Made by a program: the position numbers and the translations under genes. 44,318 nt of DNA from Spirochaetales bacterium (GTDB taxonomy: Bacteria; Spirochaetota; Spirochaetia; DSM-2461), in contig JAQQAM010000265.1 of NCBI GenBank assembly GCA_028532905.1, positions 1-44,318 of the forward strand. The letters run 5' to 3'. Shown piece after piece: positions 7,781 through 15,862 of the stretch. The notes beneath the pieces were generated by a model. That model did no database searches and was not told the origin of the DNA. It worked only from the letters and a program-made list of their open reading frames with translations. The first letter of the stretch is position 1. Each line of letters starts with the position of its first letter.

Positions 7781-8002
7781 ATAATCCTCCAATAAAAGTT
7801 TTCAATCACTTATTATCAACCCGTTTTTTTCATCTTCACATGTCTAAAAATGTTCTGGAGATACACAAAACTGAACAGTTTTTGAAGAGGATAAAAAAGT
7901 GCAAAAATTTGCAAGTTCCGTCTCTGTACCAGAGTTAAATCATAGTTTTAAGCTTATATAAACAAAGTATTTAATCGGATGAATCACGGGAGGTTCACAT
8001 AT
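7781..8002. promoter_or_regulatory. AT-rich promoter region of the CoA-transferase operon with an inverted repeat
   Basis: This gap of about 220 bases holds no further open frame with a ribosome site. At 7900-7913 is the inverted repeat TGCAAA-AA-TTTGCA. The overlapping 14-base string AAGTGCAAAAATTT (7897-7910) recurs in inverse orientation at 6384-6397 in the other intergenic region. Promoter hexamers are not clear (TTATATAA near 7954 is only a candidate), which would fit dependence on an activator such as the nearby AraC protein (inference). Confidence 0.4.
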
Positions 8003-9145
8003 ATGAAATTACTTGACGACATTCTGGTTCTGGACTTCAGCCAGTATCTGGCCGGTCCCTGGACAGCAGTAAAACTGGCCGATTTCGGAGCTCGTGTCAT
8101 AAAGATAGAAAGGCCGGGTTCAGGAGATAACAGCAGACGGCTGATCCTTTCCAACCTGCTCATTGACGGGGACAGTTCGGTGTTCCACTCCATGAACAGA
8201 AACAAGGAGAGCTATGCTGCCAACCTGAAGGATACGGATGATCTGCGCAAGGTGAAGGAACTGATAAAAAAGGCGGATGTGATGATAGAAAACTTCCGCC
8301 CCGGCATTATGGAAAAGATAGGACTGGGGTATGAGGAAGTCAAAAAACTCAACCCGGGCATCATTTATACATCCGTAACAGGTTATGGTGCCGAAGGACC
8401 TTTGAAGGGAAAACCCGGACAGGATCTGCTGGTGCAGAGTCTCAGCGGTATTCCCTGGCTCAACGGCAATGCGGACCAGGCTCCCGTCCCTGTGGGTCTG
8501 GCGGTGGTGGATCAGTTCACCACAGCCAATGCGGTTCAGGCCATTCTGGCATCTCTGATCAGACGGAGCAGAACCGGGGAGGGAGCCCGGGTAGAGCTCA
8601 GTCTTATTGAATCGGCCATCGACTTTCAGTTTGAGGTTCTTACAACCTACCTCAATAACGGAGAGAAGATGTCTGAACGCTCCAAAGTGAACAATGCCCA
8701 TAATTTTCTGGGTGCCCCCTATGGCATATACAAGACAAAGGACTCCTTTATTGCCCTCTCCATGGGTCCCCTTCAGGTTCTGGCGGATCTACTGGAATGC
8801 GAAGGACTGAAACGTTACAGCGATCCGGATGAGTGGTTCGACAAACGGGATGAAATCAAACAGACCCTGGCGGAACATATGCCGGGCAGAACCACAGAGG
8901 AGTGGCTGGCCGTACTGGAACCGGCGGACTACTGGTGCGCCCGGGTCAATACAACCAGGGAACTCCTGGAGGATGAAGGCCTGAGCAGGGCGGATATGAT
9001 TCAGGAGATTAAACGGAAAAACGGGACGACCCTGAAAACCACCAGAACCCCCGTCCGGATTGACGGGGACAAGCTGTTCTGCTCCAAAGGCGCTCCTGTG
9101 CTGGGAGAAGACACAGACGCCATCAATAAAGAGTTCGGTCTTTAG
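8003..9145 (+). CDS. Class III (CaiB/BaiF family) CoA-transferase
   Basis: The family moves CoA between carboxylic acids through an aspartyl-CoA thioester. The protein starts MKLLDDILVLDFSQYLAGPWTAVKLADFGA, the hallmark amino end. The catalytic Asp is expected at Asp141 in PGQDLLVQSLSG. MIENFRPGIMEKIGLGYEEVKKLNPGIIYTSVTGYG is also typical. I chose ATG 8003 (380 residues), with GGGAGG nine bases upstream, over the in-frame ATG 7979 that would add a non-family extension of eight residues. The family is usually 380-430 residues. It leads a four-gene operon and probably activates a carboxylic acid for the hydratase two genes later; the substrate is unknown. Confidence 0.92.
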   Translation: MKLLDDILVLDFSQYLAGPWTAVKLADFGARVIKIERPGSGDNSRRLILSNLLIDGDSSVFHSMNRNKESYAANLKDTDDLRKVKELIKKADVMIENFRPGIMEKIGLGYEEVKKLNPGIIYTSVTGYGAEGPLKGKPGQDLLVQSLSGIPWLNGNADQAPVPVGLAVVDQFTTANAVQAILASLIRRSRTGEGARVELSLIESAIDFQFEVLTTYLNNGEKMSERSKVNNAHNFLGAPYGIYKTKDSFIALSMGPLQVLADLLECEGLKRYSDPDEWFDKRDEIKQTLAEHMPGRTTEEWLAVLEPADYWCARVNTTRELLEDEGLSRADMIQEIKRKNGTTLKTTRTPVRIDGDKLFCSKGAPVLGEDTDAINKEFGL

Positions 9146-9157
9146 GGGGAGGGAAAG

Positions 9158-10321
9158 ATGATACAACTGAAAGGAATGACATGGTCCCATGACAGAGGGA
9201 TTAAACCCCTGCTGGCAGCCTCGGAACTGTTCAAAAAAGAACATCCGGAAGCGGAAATCTCCTGGGATGCGCGGTCCCTGTCTGATTTTGAACTGTTCCC
9301 TCTGGAAGAGCTGGCAGACAAATACGATTTTATAATGATTGACCATCCCCATATCGGTACAGCCTATGCGCAGAACCTTCTCCTGCCTCTGGACAGTCTT
9401 CTGGACCCGGAATTCCTGGCGGATCAGAAAAAAAACAGTGTGGGACAGAGCTTTGCCAGTTACACATGGGAGGGGAAACAGTATGCCCTTCCTGCTGATG
9501 CAGCCGCCCAGGTCTGTGCCTACCGGAAAGACCTGATGGGAGACCATATTCTGCCTGTGACCTGGAAGGATTTTTTCAGTCTGGCAGAATCCCTGCCATC
9601 ATCAGTTGTTCCGGCCATCCCCTTTGTGCCGGTTCATGCCTATTCCAGCTTTTTCACCCTCTGTTCCCAGATGGGAACAGAACCCTTCTGGAGTGACGGC
9701 TCCGAACTGAATATTGAGACGGGAGTCAAAGTACTGGAGCTGCTTCAGAGAATACTGGCGGCATCCCATCAGGACTCCTTCTACTGGGACCCCATCAATA
9801 TTCTGGACAGGATGGGAGAGCGGAGCGAAATAGCCTACACCCCCCTCTGCTACGGCTATTCCAACTACGCCAGAGACGGCTACCTGGATCACACAGTCCT
9901 CTTCGGAAACATCCCCTCGGATACGGGACAACCGGAAGGCAGTATGATCGGGGGGGTGGGTCTCTCCATATCCTCTGGCTGTAAACACACTGAACTGGCC
10001 GCATCCTTTTTGTCCATGACAACAGCTGCGGATTTCCAGAAGACCCATTTCTTTGAGAATGACGGGCAGCCGGGGCACAGAGCATCCTGGATGGATGAGA
10101 AGGTAAACAGAGAATGCAACGGCTTCTTCTCTCAGACCCTGCAGACACTGGACTGCGGTTCCATGCGCCCCCGGTTTGACGGTTATATAGATTTTCAGGC
10201 ACAGGCCGGCGAAATGATCAGAGAAGAGATTCTCAAAGGGCGCGGACAGTACCGGGCACTGGTTGAGAAACTGAATGCCCTGCTGCCCCGGCTGTGCCGG
10301 ATTCCGATTGAAGGAGAGTAA
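9158..10321 (+). CDS. Solute-binding-protein-like protein lacking a signal peptide
   Basis: The 387-residue product looks like a family 1 extracellular solute-binding protein (WSHDRGIKPLLAASELFKKEHPE at the amino end, FIMIDHPHIGTAYAQ, YALPADAAAQVCAYRKDLM, GGVGLSISSGCKHTELAASFLSM near residue 270). However, it starts directly at the first beta strand (MIQLKGMTWSHD) with no signal sequence, and a strong GGGAGGG site just before the ATG excludes a longer start. The CoA-transferase stop is 12 bases upstream and the hydratase start is four bases after its stop. No permease or ATPase is nearby. It is therefore probably cytosolic and may bind a ligand or CoA intermediate of this pathway, or act as a sensor or chaperone (inference). 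Confidence 0.75.
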   Translation: MIQLKGMTWSHDRGIKPLLAASELFKKEHPEAEISWDARSLSDFELFPLEELADKYDFIMIDHPHIGTAYAQNLLLPLDSLLDPEFLADQKKNSVGQSFASYTWEGKQYALPADAAAQVCAYRKDLMGDHILPVTWKDFFSLAESLPSSVVPAIPFVPVHAYSSFFTLCSQMGTEPFWSDGSELNIETGVKVLELLQRILAASHQDSFYWDPINILDRMGERSEIAYTPLCYGYSNYARDGYLDHTVLFGNIPSDTGQPEGSMIGGVGLSISSGCKHTELAASFLSMTTAADFQKTHFFENDGQPGHRASWMDEKVNRECNGFFSQTLQTLDCGSMRPRFDGYIDFQAQAGEMIREEILKGRGQYRALVEKLNALLPRLCRIPIEGE

Positions 10322-10324
10322 CAA

Positions 10325-11095
10325 ATGGACGGAGACATCAGATTCACCAGAAAAAACAGTACCTGCACCCTTATCATTAACAGACCGCAAAAGATGAACT
10401 CTATTACCAAAGCCATGGGAGAGCAGCTGCAGGCTTATGCAGATGAAATCAACCGAGATAAGGAGATCAAAGCCGTTATCATTACAGGAGAGGGTGACAG
10501 AAGCTTTTCAACAGGGAGTGACCTCAAGATGTTCGATCAGTATGGTTCCCCTTTTGAGCTGAGGAACAGAACCGATTACTGTGACGCCCTGCGCTCCATC
10601 CGGAAGCCTCTGATTTCACTTGTCAGGGGGTACGCTCTGGGCGGGGGATTTGAAATGGTCCTTGCCAGCGATATCCGTATAGCCGCTCCCTCGGCCCGAT
10701 TTGCCGTGTCTGAAATAAAAAACGGCTGGATTCCCGGCAGCGGCCTGATTCAGATATTGAGCCGGAATATAGGTTATCACAAGGCGGCAGAGCTGATCTT
10801 CACAGCCCGTATGATCGAAGCTGAAGAAGCTCTGCAATTCGGTTTCATCAATGCCGTAGTACCCGATGAGGAGATTGAGGACTATGTTCAGGAGATGGCC
10901 GACCGGATTGGAACCTTCTCGCCGGTTGCAGCACAGCTGGCCAAACAGGATCTGAATGCCTCCATGAATATGGGACTGGATATGGGTCTGCAGTATGAAA
11001 AAGATCTGGCGGTCTTCAGCATGACCACAGAAGACAGCAAAGAGGGCATGAGAGCCTTCAGTGAAAAAAGAGAACCCCGTTTTACGGGGGAATAA
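10325..11095 (+). CDS. Enoyl-CoA hydratase/isomerase family (crotonase fold)
   Basis: The 256-residue protein is the usual crotonase length. The oxyanion-hole and CoA region is GSDLKMF, and YALGGGFEMVLASDIRIAA follows. Both acidic residues of true hydratases are present: Glu110 (GFEM) and Glu130 (SEIKNG), spaced 20 residues as in rat mitochondrial hydratase Glu144/Glu164. Hydration of an alpha,beta-unsaturated acyl-CoA is therefore the most likely reaction, though crotonases also do isomerisation and retro-aldol chemistry. It sits between the binding-like protein and the GH2 gene in the same operon, with gaps of 3 and 19 bases. Confidence 0.92.
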   Translation: MDGDIRFTRKNSTCTLIINRPQKMNSITKAMGEQLQAYADEINRDKEIKAVIITGEGDRSFSTGSDLKMFDQYGSPFELRNRTDYCDALRSIRKPLISLVRGYALGGGFEMVLASDIRIAAPSARFAVSEIKNGWIPGSGLIQILSRNIGYHKAAELIFTARMIEAEEALQFGFINAVVPDEEIEDYVQEMADRIGTFSPVAAQLAKQDLNASMNMGLDMGLQYEKDLAVFSMTTEDSKEGMRAFSEKREPRFTGE

Positions 11096-11114
11096 GACAA
11101 AAAAGGATGTAACA

Positions 11115-13481
11115 ATGGCTTTAAAAACAATTCTGTTAAGCGGCAATGACTGGCAGATGGAGGGTATGAGGCCCGGCCAGGGAGAAGGAGAAGAATTCCA
11201 CCTGGTTCCTGCCGAATATCAGGGAACCACCTTCAGCTGGAACCATGCCAGCGTTCCCGGTGACGTATATACAGATCTGCATAAGGCGGGAGAGATGGAC
11301 GATCCCTACTTCGGCCGTAATATGCACAGATGCAAGTGGGTTCAGGATAAGGAGTGGTGGTATACCCGCCGTTTCAATATGGATGAAGCCTATAAAGGAA
11401 AGCAGATCCGTCTTGTCTTTGAGGGCGTGGACTACAGCTGTGAAATCTGGTTGAACGGAACAAAGCTGGGGGGACACGAAGGCATGTTCTCCTCCTTTGA
11501 GTTTGATATCTCCTCCCTGGTCAGCTTTGAAGACTGGCGGGGCGGAGCCAATATCATCATGATCAAACTGAACCCTCCCCCCAAGAACTACCGGAACTGC
11601 GGCGGCAAGAAAGTGAACTTTTCGGGAGACTATTTTACCGGTCTGGTTCCCTTCGGCATCTGGCGGGATGTAAAACTGGTGGTCAATGATGCCGTCCGGA
11701 TCTGCCATGTACAGAGTGACTTTACAGTTCAGGATTCCTCAGCGGCAGTCCGCCTGGTCTACGAAATTGAAAACAACAGCGGCTGTGAACAGGAGGCGGA
11801 GCTGAGAACTCTCTTCACCCCCCATAACTTTACAGGGGACAGTAGAACGGAAATCAGTGTGAAGAGTAAACTGAAACCCGGTCTCAACCGCCTGAAAGCC
11901 GCATCAGAGATCGCCTCACCGGAACTCTGGTGGCCCTGGGATATGGGAGATCAGAATCTCTACCGTATGACCACCGAACTGACTGTAAAGGGAACGGCTG
12001 CCGACCGGACAGAGGAGGTTGTAGGCATCAGGGAAGTGAAAATGGAAATGAATCCCGGCTTCACTCCCGAAGAAAACGAGTACCCCTGGACCTTTATGAT
12101 CAATGGAAACAGACATTTCCTCAGATCCGCCTGCTGGGGCGGCCAGCCCTCCTTCCTCTACGGCAGGAATTCCCTGAAAAAGTATGAAGACCGGCTGGCT
12201 CTGGTCAAAGAGTGTAATATAAACAACCTGAGGATCTTCGGTTGGCATCCCCCGGAAATTCCCGATTTCTACAGAATCTGTGATGAACTGGGTATCACCG
12301 TATGGACCAATTTCACCCTGGCCACACAGGCCTATTCTCTGGAGCCGGATTTTGTGGAGGGAGTGCTTCATGAGTGCCGGGCAACTGTAAAGGAACGGCG
12401 GAATCATCCCTCCCAGATTTTCTGGATGGGGGGAGAAGAGGTTTTCTTCTCAGGCGCCCATGAGACCAGCGGCAACAAGGAGCTGATGAATATTATCGGA
12501 GACGCAGTGGGTGAACTGACGGCGGTTCCCTATGCTCCGGCCTCCCCTCTCAGCTCGCCCTCGGCTGTAAAAATGGGATTTAAACCGAAAGAATCCATCC
12601 ACGCCAACGAGCATTACTATCAGGGGGGAAAGGAGTTTATGGAAGAGTACTATCCGGCTCTGGACTGCGCCATCATCCCCGAACTTACAGCCGCCTCGGC
12701 CCCCAATGTGGAAAGCTTGAAAAAATTCATCCCCGAAGACGAGCTCTGGCCCATGGGACTGAGCTGGGGATACCACTGGGCCGATCTGGATATTCTGAAG
12801 AATCTGAACTTTGAAGTCTTTGATGATTACAGAATGGGTTCACTGGAGGAATTTGTGGAAGCCACCCAGATTGCCCAGGGAACGGTTCTGCAGTTTGCCC
12901 TGGAGACCTACCGGCGCCGGAAGCCGAAAATGAGCGGAGTGGCTCTGTGTCACTTTATTACCCACTGGCCCGATATCAAGTGGGGGCTTCTGGATTACTA
13001 CGGCGTGAAAAAGGAATCCTTTGACTTTGTCCGGCAGTCCTATCAGCCCCTGCTGCCCAGTATTCAATTTGACCGCCGCCGCTGGAAGCCGGGAGAGCTG
13101 TTCAGCTCTGAGGTCTGGATCGTCAACGACTATCACAGAGACTATGAAGAAGCGGTCTGTTCCTGGAACATTCTGTATAACGGAAAGGTTCAGTCAGAAG
13201 GGCAGAGAAGCTCACTGACAATTGCCGGAGACAGTTCACAGAAAATTGCAGATATGAAATGGCAGCTGCCTGAAGACAGCAACGGTACTTTTGATATTGC
13301 CATTGAAATCACTGACAGGACGGGAACTGTTTTGAGCAGCAACCGTTACAAACTGCTGGTGGGAGATCAGGAAGCTGCCAAAAAACAGAGCCTGAAGTAT
13401 CTGGCGGAAAGTCAGGAACGGGTAAAAAAATACGGGTTGAGTACCTACAGATACTGGCCGGAGCACGGGGAACAGGAATAA
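11115..13481 (+). CDS. Glycoside hydrolase family 2, beta-mannosidase-like
   Basis: The 788-residue protein has GH2 architecture: jelly-roll (about 20-200, WYTRRFNM, FEGVDYSCEIWLNGTKLGGHEG), immunoglobulin-like domain (about 205-310), TIM barrel (about 315-620) and C-terminal beta domain. The expected acid/base is Glu442 in HPSQIFWMGGEE, and the nucleophile is probably Glu523 (IIPELTAAS). The usual GNNE motif is GGEE here, so the conserved Asn before the acid/base is Glu441, which is unusual. I start at ATG 11115 (AAAGGATG upstream), not the in-frame ATG at 11061 inside the hydratase gene. No signal peptide, so it probably splits beta-mannosides or related glycosides taken into the cell. Confidence 0.88.
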   Translation: MALKTILLSGNDWQMEGMRPGQGEGEEFHLVPAEYQGTTFSWNHASVPGDVYTDLHKAGEMDDPYFGRNMHRCKWVQDKEWWYTRRFNMDEAYKGKQIRLVFEGVDYSCEIWLNGTKLGGHEGMFSSFEFDISSLVSFEDWRGGANIIMIKLNPPPKNYRNCGGKKVNFSGDYFTGLVPFGIWRDVKLVVNDAVRICHVQSDFTVQDSSAAVRLVYEIENNSGCEQEAELRTLFTPHNFTGDSRTEISVKSKLKPGLNRLKAASEIASPELWWPWDMGDQNLYRMTTELTVKGTAADRTEEVVGIREVKMEMNPGFTPEENEYPWTFMINGNRHFLRSACWGGQPSFLYGRNSLKKYEDRLALVKECNINNLRIFGWHPPEIPDFYRICDELGITVWTNFTLATQAYSLEPDFVEGVLHECRATVKERRNHPSQIFWMGGEEVFFSGAHETSGNKELMNIIGDAVGELTAVPYAPASPLSSPSAVKMGFKPKESIHANEHYYQGGKEFMEEYYPALDCAIIPELTAASAPNVESLKKFIPEDELWPMGLSWGYHWADLDILKNLNFEVFDDYRMGSLEEFVEATQIAQGTVLQFALETYRRRKPKMSGVALCHFITHWPDIKWGLLDYYGVKKESFDFVRQSYQPLLPSIQFDRRRWKPGELFSSEVWIVNDYHRDYEEAVCSWNILYNGKVQSEGQRSSLTIAGDSSQKIADMKWQLPEDSNGTFDIAIEITDRTGTVLSSNRYKLLVGDQEAAKKQSLKYLAESQERVKKYGLSTYRYWPEHGEQE

Positions 13482-13549
13482 TGCCTCATTCCCCCGGGGC
13501 ATATCATTGCGGGGCCCGGCGGCGGGTTTCTGCATCAGAGCCGCGGAAT

Positions 13550-14428
13550 CTATTTTCCGCTGTTTCTGAATCCTGTGGGAGAGATATGGACATTCTTCTT
13601 GAAGAAGGATGAAAAATGGTATTGATTGGAAAATCCCAGCTCCCGGGCAATCTCCTTTACCGGCAGATCGGACCGGGACAGCAGCTCAATGGATTTCTCC
13701 ACCAGAATTTTCTTCAGATACTGATTGGGAGTGCAGTCCATGTACTTCTTGAAGAGACGGCTCATATAGGAACTGTCAATATTACAGCGCAGAGCAATTT
13801 CCGAAACCTGAATCATGCTGTTTACATTGTTCTCCATATACTCCCGGCAGCGGACAAAGGAGCTGTAGGAGTGATTGTAGGGCTTATTGATGGAACGGTT
13901 CTGGTACACCATATACACCAGTGCCCGGAAGAGATTGTCCATAATTTCTCTGGAATAGGGAGAGCTGCTCATCCCCTCCTCCAGAATATTCCGGAACACC
14001 CCGTAGATTCGGGCCGGCTCCTGAACAAAGGTCGCTCCGGCGGTAATCTTTGTAATATGGCCGCCCAGTTCGGTTTCGGGATGACAGAGAAAAATGATGC
14101 TGATCTTCTCCAGGTTGGAGTCCTCATCCACCCAGTAGGAATGGGGTGTATGGGGAGGAAAACCGAAGACCATTCCCGGCAGCAGATTCCACTCTTCATT
14201 TTCCAGCCGGAACTTTCCCGAACCGTCAATAATGTATTCCAGTACATAATAGGGATAATCGGATCTGCTGATCTGATAATCGGTGGTACATTTGTTATAA
14301 TTTCCCCAGACAATGATAAAGTCATCATATTGATCTTCATCCACCGGGTTATAAAAATGCTTGTTCACCTCAAGACAGGAGGAGGAGTCCCCCTCTTCAA
14401 ATCCGTCGTCTACAATACGTTCATCCAT
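13550..14428 (-). CDS. AraC-family transcriptional regulator with cupin sensor
   Basis: Residues about 45-130 form an AraC-type cupin (VLEYIIDGSGKFRLENEEW, LLPGMVFGFPPHTPHSYW). Residues about 190-290 form the double helix-turn-helix (ENNVNSMIQVSEIALRCNIDSSYMSRLFKKYMDCTPNQYL, then VKEIARELGFSNQYHFSSFFKK). Such proteins are usually activators of nearby sugar genes. It is convergent with the GH2 operon and divergent from the URO-D-like gene, 132 bases away. Either could be its target; the URO-D gene has a good -10 but no -35, as expected of an activated promoter. The 68 bases between it and the GH2 stop are GC-rich with no clean terminator. Confidence 0.93.
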   Translation of the reverse strand: MDERIVDDGFEEGDSSSCLEVNKHFYNPVDEDQYDDFIIVWGNYNKCTTDYQISRSDYPYYVLEYIIDGSGKFRLENEEWNLLPGMVFGFPPHTPHSYWVDEDSNLEKISIIFLCHPETELGGHITKITAGATFVQEPARIYGVFRNILEEGMSSSPYSREIMDNLFRALVYMVYQNRSINKPYNHSYSSFVRCREYMENNVNSMIQVSEIALRCNIDSSYMSRLFKKYMDCTPNQYLKKILVEKSIELLSRSDLPVKEIARELGFSNQYHFSSFFKKNVHISPTGFRNSGK

Positions 14429-14560
14429 GAGTCCTGAATTCTAATTGAGAAAGGTTCATCTGTAAATATGTCATTTATCCATATCAACTGTCCTTTTTCG
14501 GACATCCTCTGCAATGAATAAGGGTTTATAATAATCTGACCATTTTCGGGGAGGAAAATC

Positions 14561-15715
14561 ATGACATCCAGAGAGAGAGTACTCACAACCATAGCCCATA
14601 CAGAACCGGACAGAGTTCCTCTTGACTTCGGTGCCACAATGGAAACAACCATCCACCTGAAAGCCTATGCCATGCTGAAAGAGAAGCTGCATATCCTGAC
14701 AGACAAGGAAGCCGGCATCAAACTTCTGACCGCCCAGTTTGCCGATGTGGATCAGGAGATTCAGGAGAAAATCGGTGCCGATGTGAGGGGTGTCCAGCCT
14801 GTTCCTCCCGCCAACTTTGAAATCAGATATGAAAAGAAGGGTGAATATACCCAGTTTACAGACGAGTTCGGTATCTCCTGGCGCAAGTCGGATGAAGACG
14901 GTCTCTATTTTGATATGTTCAAACATCCCCTGGCGGAAATGGAACTGGAGGATATTGAAAATTACCCCTTTCCCGATCCCCGTGAGCCCAGCCGTTTTGC
15001 AGGACTCAGCGAGAGGATTGATACTCTTTCGGCGGATGGGGAATTCCCGATTGTATTTGACAACTGCTGGGGAAACGGAATCTTTCAAATGTGCAATCAG
15101 ATGATGGGGTACGACCAGTTTCTGATCGCCATGGCTCTGGGAGAGAAGAAAGCCGACTACATGCTGGATAAGATTCTGGATCTGAAAATGAATTTCTGGG
15201 ATGAAGTTCTGGAACGCTTCGGAGACAGAATTGACATTGTCAAAGAACTGGATGACCTGGGAACCCAGATCAATCTGCTCCTTTCCCCGGAAATGTATCA
15301 GGACAAGATCAAACCGAGACTCACGAAACTGGTGAACTCCATTAAGAAGAAAGCCCCCCATGTGAAAATGATGATGCACTCCTGCGGCAGTATCCGTAAA
15401 GTGATCCCCGATCTGATTGATGCCGGTGTGGAGATCCTCAATCCCATTCAGTACACAGCCGAGGATATGGATCCGGCCACCCTGAAAAAAGAGTTCGGTA
15501 AAGACCTGACCTTCTGGGGCGGGGGAATGGAAACCCAGAAAATCATGCCCATGGGAACGGTGCAGGAAGTAAAGGATGAAACCAGACGGCAGCTGGATAT
15601 TCTGATGCCCGGCGGAGGATTCGTTTTTGCCCAGGTTCACTCCCTCCAGTGGGGTGTCCCCTTCGAAAATATGATGGCCATGTGGGAGACCGTAAAAGAG
15701 TACGGCAGCTACTGA
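14561..15715 (+). CDS. URO-D/MtaA superfamily protein
   Basis: The 384-residue protein begins MTSRERVLTTIAHTEPDRVPLDFG, typical of the uroporphyrinogen-decarboxylase-like group that includes corrinoid methyltransferases such as MtaA. His273-x-Cys275 (MMMHSCGS) matches the zinc-binding pair of MtaA-type enzymes; the third expected Cys is not obvious (FVFAQVHSLQWG). Without corrinoid-protein genes nearby, methyl transfer is uncertain. Homologues of this group are frequent in sugar-catabolic clusters with unknown roles. The Shine-Dalgarno is GGGGAGG. TATAAT at 14527-14532 is a candidate -10 without a recognisable -35, consistent with activation by the divergent AraC protein. Confidence 0.85.
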   Translation: MTSRERVLTTIAHTEPDRVPLDFGATMETTIHLKAYAMLKEKLHILTDKEAGIKLLTAQFADVDQEIQEKIGADVRGVQPVPPANFEIRYEKKGEYTQFTDEFGISWRKSDEDGLYFDMFKHPLAEMELEDIENYPFPDPREPSRFAGLSERIDTLSADGEFPIVFDNCWGNGIFQMCNQMMGYDQFLIAMALGEKKADYMLDKILDLKMNFWDEVLERFGDRIDIVKELDDLGTQINLLLSPEMYQDKIKPRLTKLVNSIKKKAPHVKMMMHSCGSIRKVIPDLIDAGVEILNPIQYTAEDMDPATLKKEFGKDLTFWGGGMETQKIMPMGTVQEVKDETRRQLDILMPGGGFVFAQVHSLQWGVPFENMMAMWETVKEYGSY

Positions 15716-15726
15716 AATAAAATCCT

Positions 15727-15744
15727 CCTGTCCTCACTGACAGG
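15727..15744 (+). terminator. Short hairpin after the URO-D-like gene
   Basis: CCTGTC (15727-15732) and GACAGG (15739-15744) form a 6-bp stem with a 6-base loop, 11 bases after the stop. A competing pairing of CTCCTG with CAGGAG exists. There is no U-tract, so termination is only possible. Confidence 0.3.
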
Positions 15745-15862
15745 CAGGAGAGACAGAAGGATTAAGCATACAAAAAACGGAGGTTTGTATTAACAATATC
15801 AGACCTTCGCTTTCGATAATATTTTATCCTTTAACCAAGATACTGGCAACAGTCCTTTTCTG

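Noticed and set aside
11061-11114. Extended amino end for the GH2 gene
   Set aside because: It would overlap the hydratase gene and lacks a ribosome site; ATG 11115 has AAAGGATG upstream and starts at the family's first strand.
13482-13549. Terminator between the GH2 and AraC genes
   Set aside because: The gap is GC-rich (CCCCCGGGGC, GGGGCCCGG) but I could not draw one clean stem with a U-tract.
14471-15640. Long minus-strand open frame of 389 codons across the URO-D-like gene
   Set aside because: It is antisense to a gene with clear family motifs; its His/Phe/Gln-rich product has no recognisable motif and arises from codon bias of the real frame.
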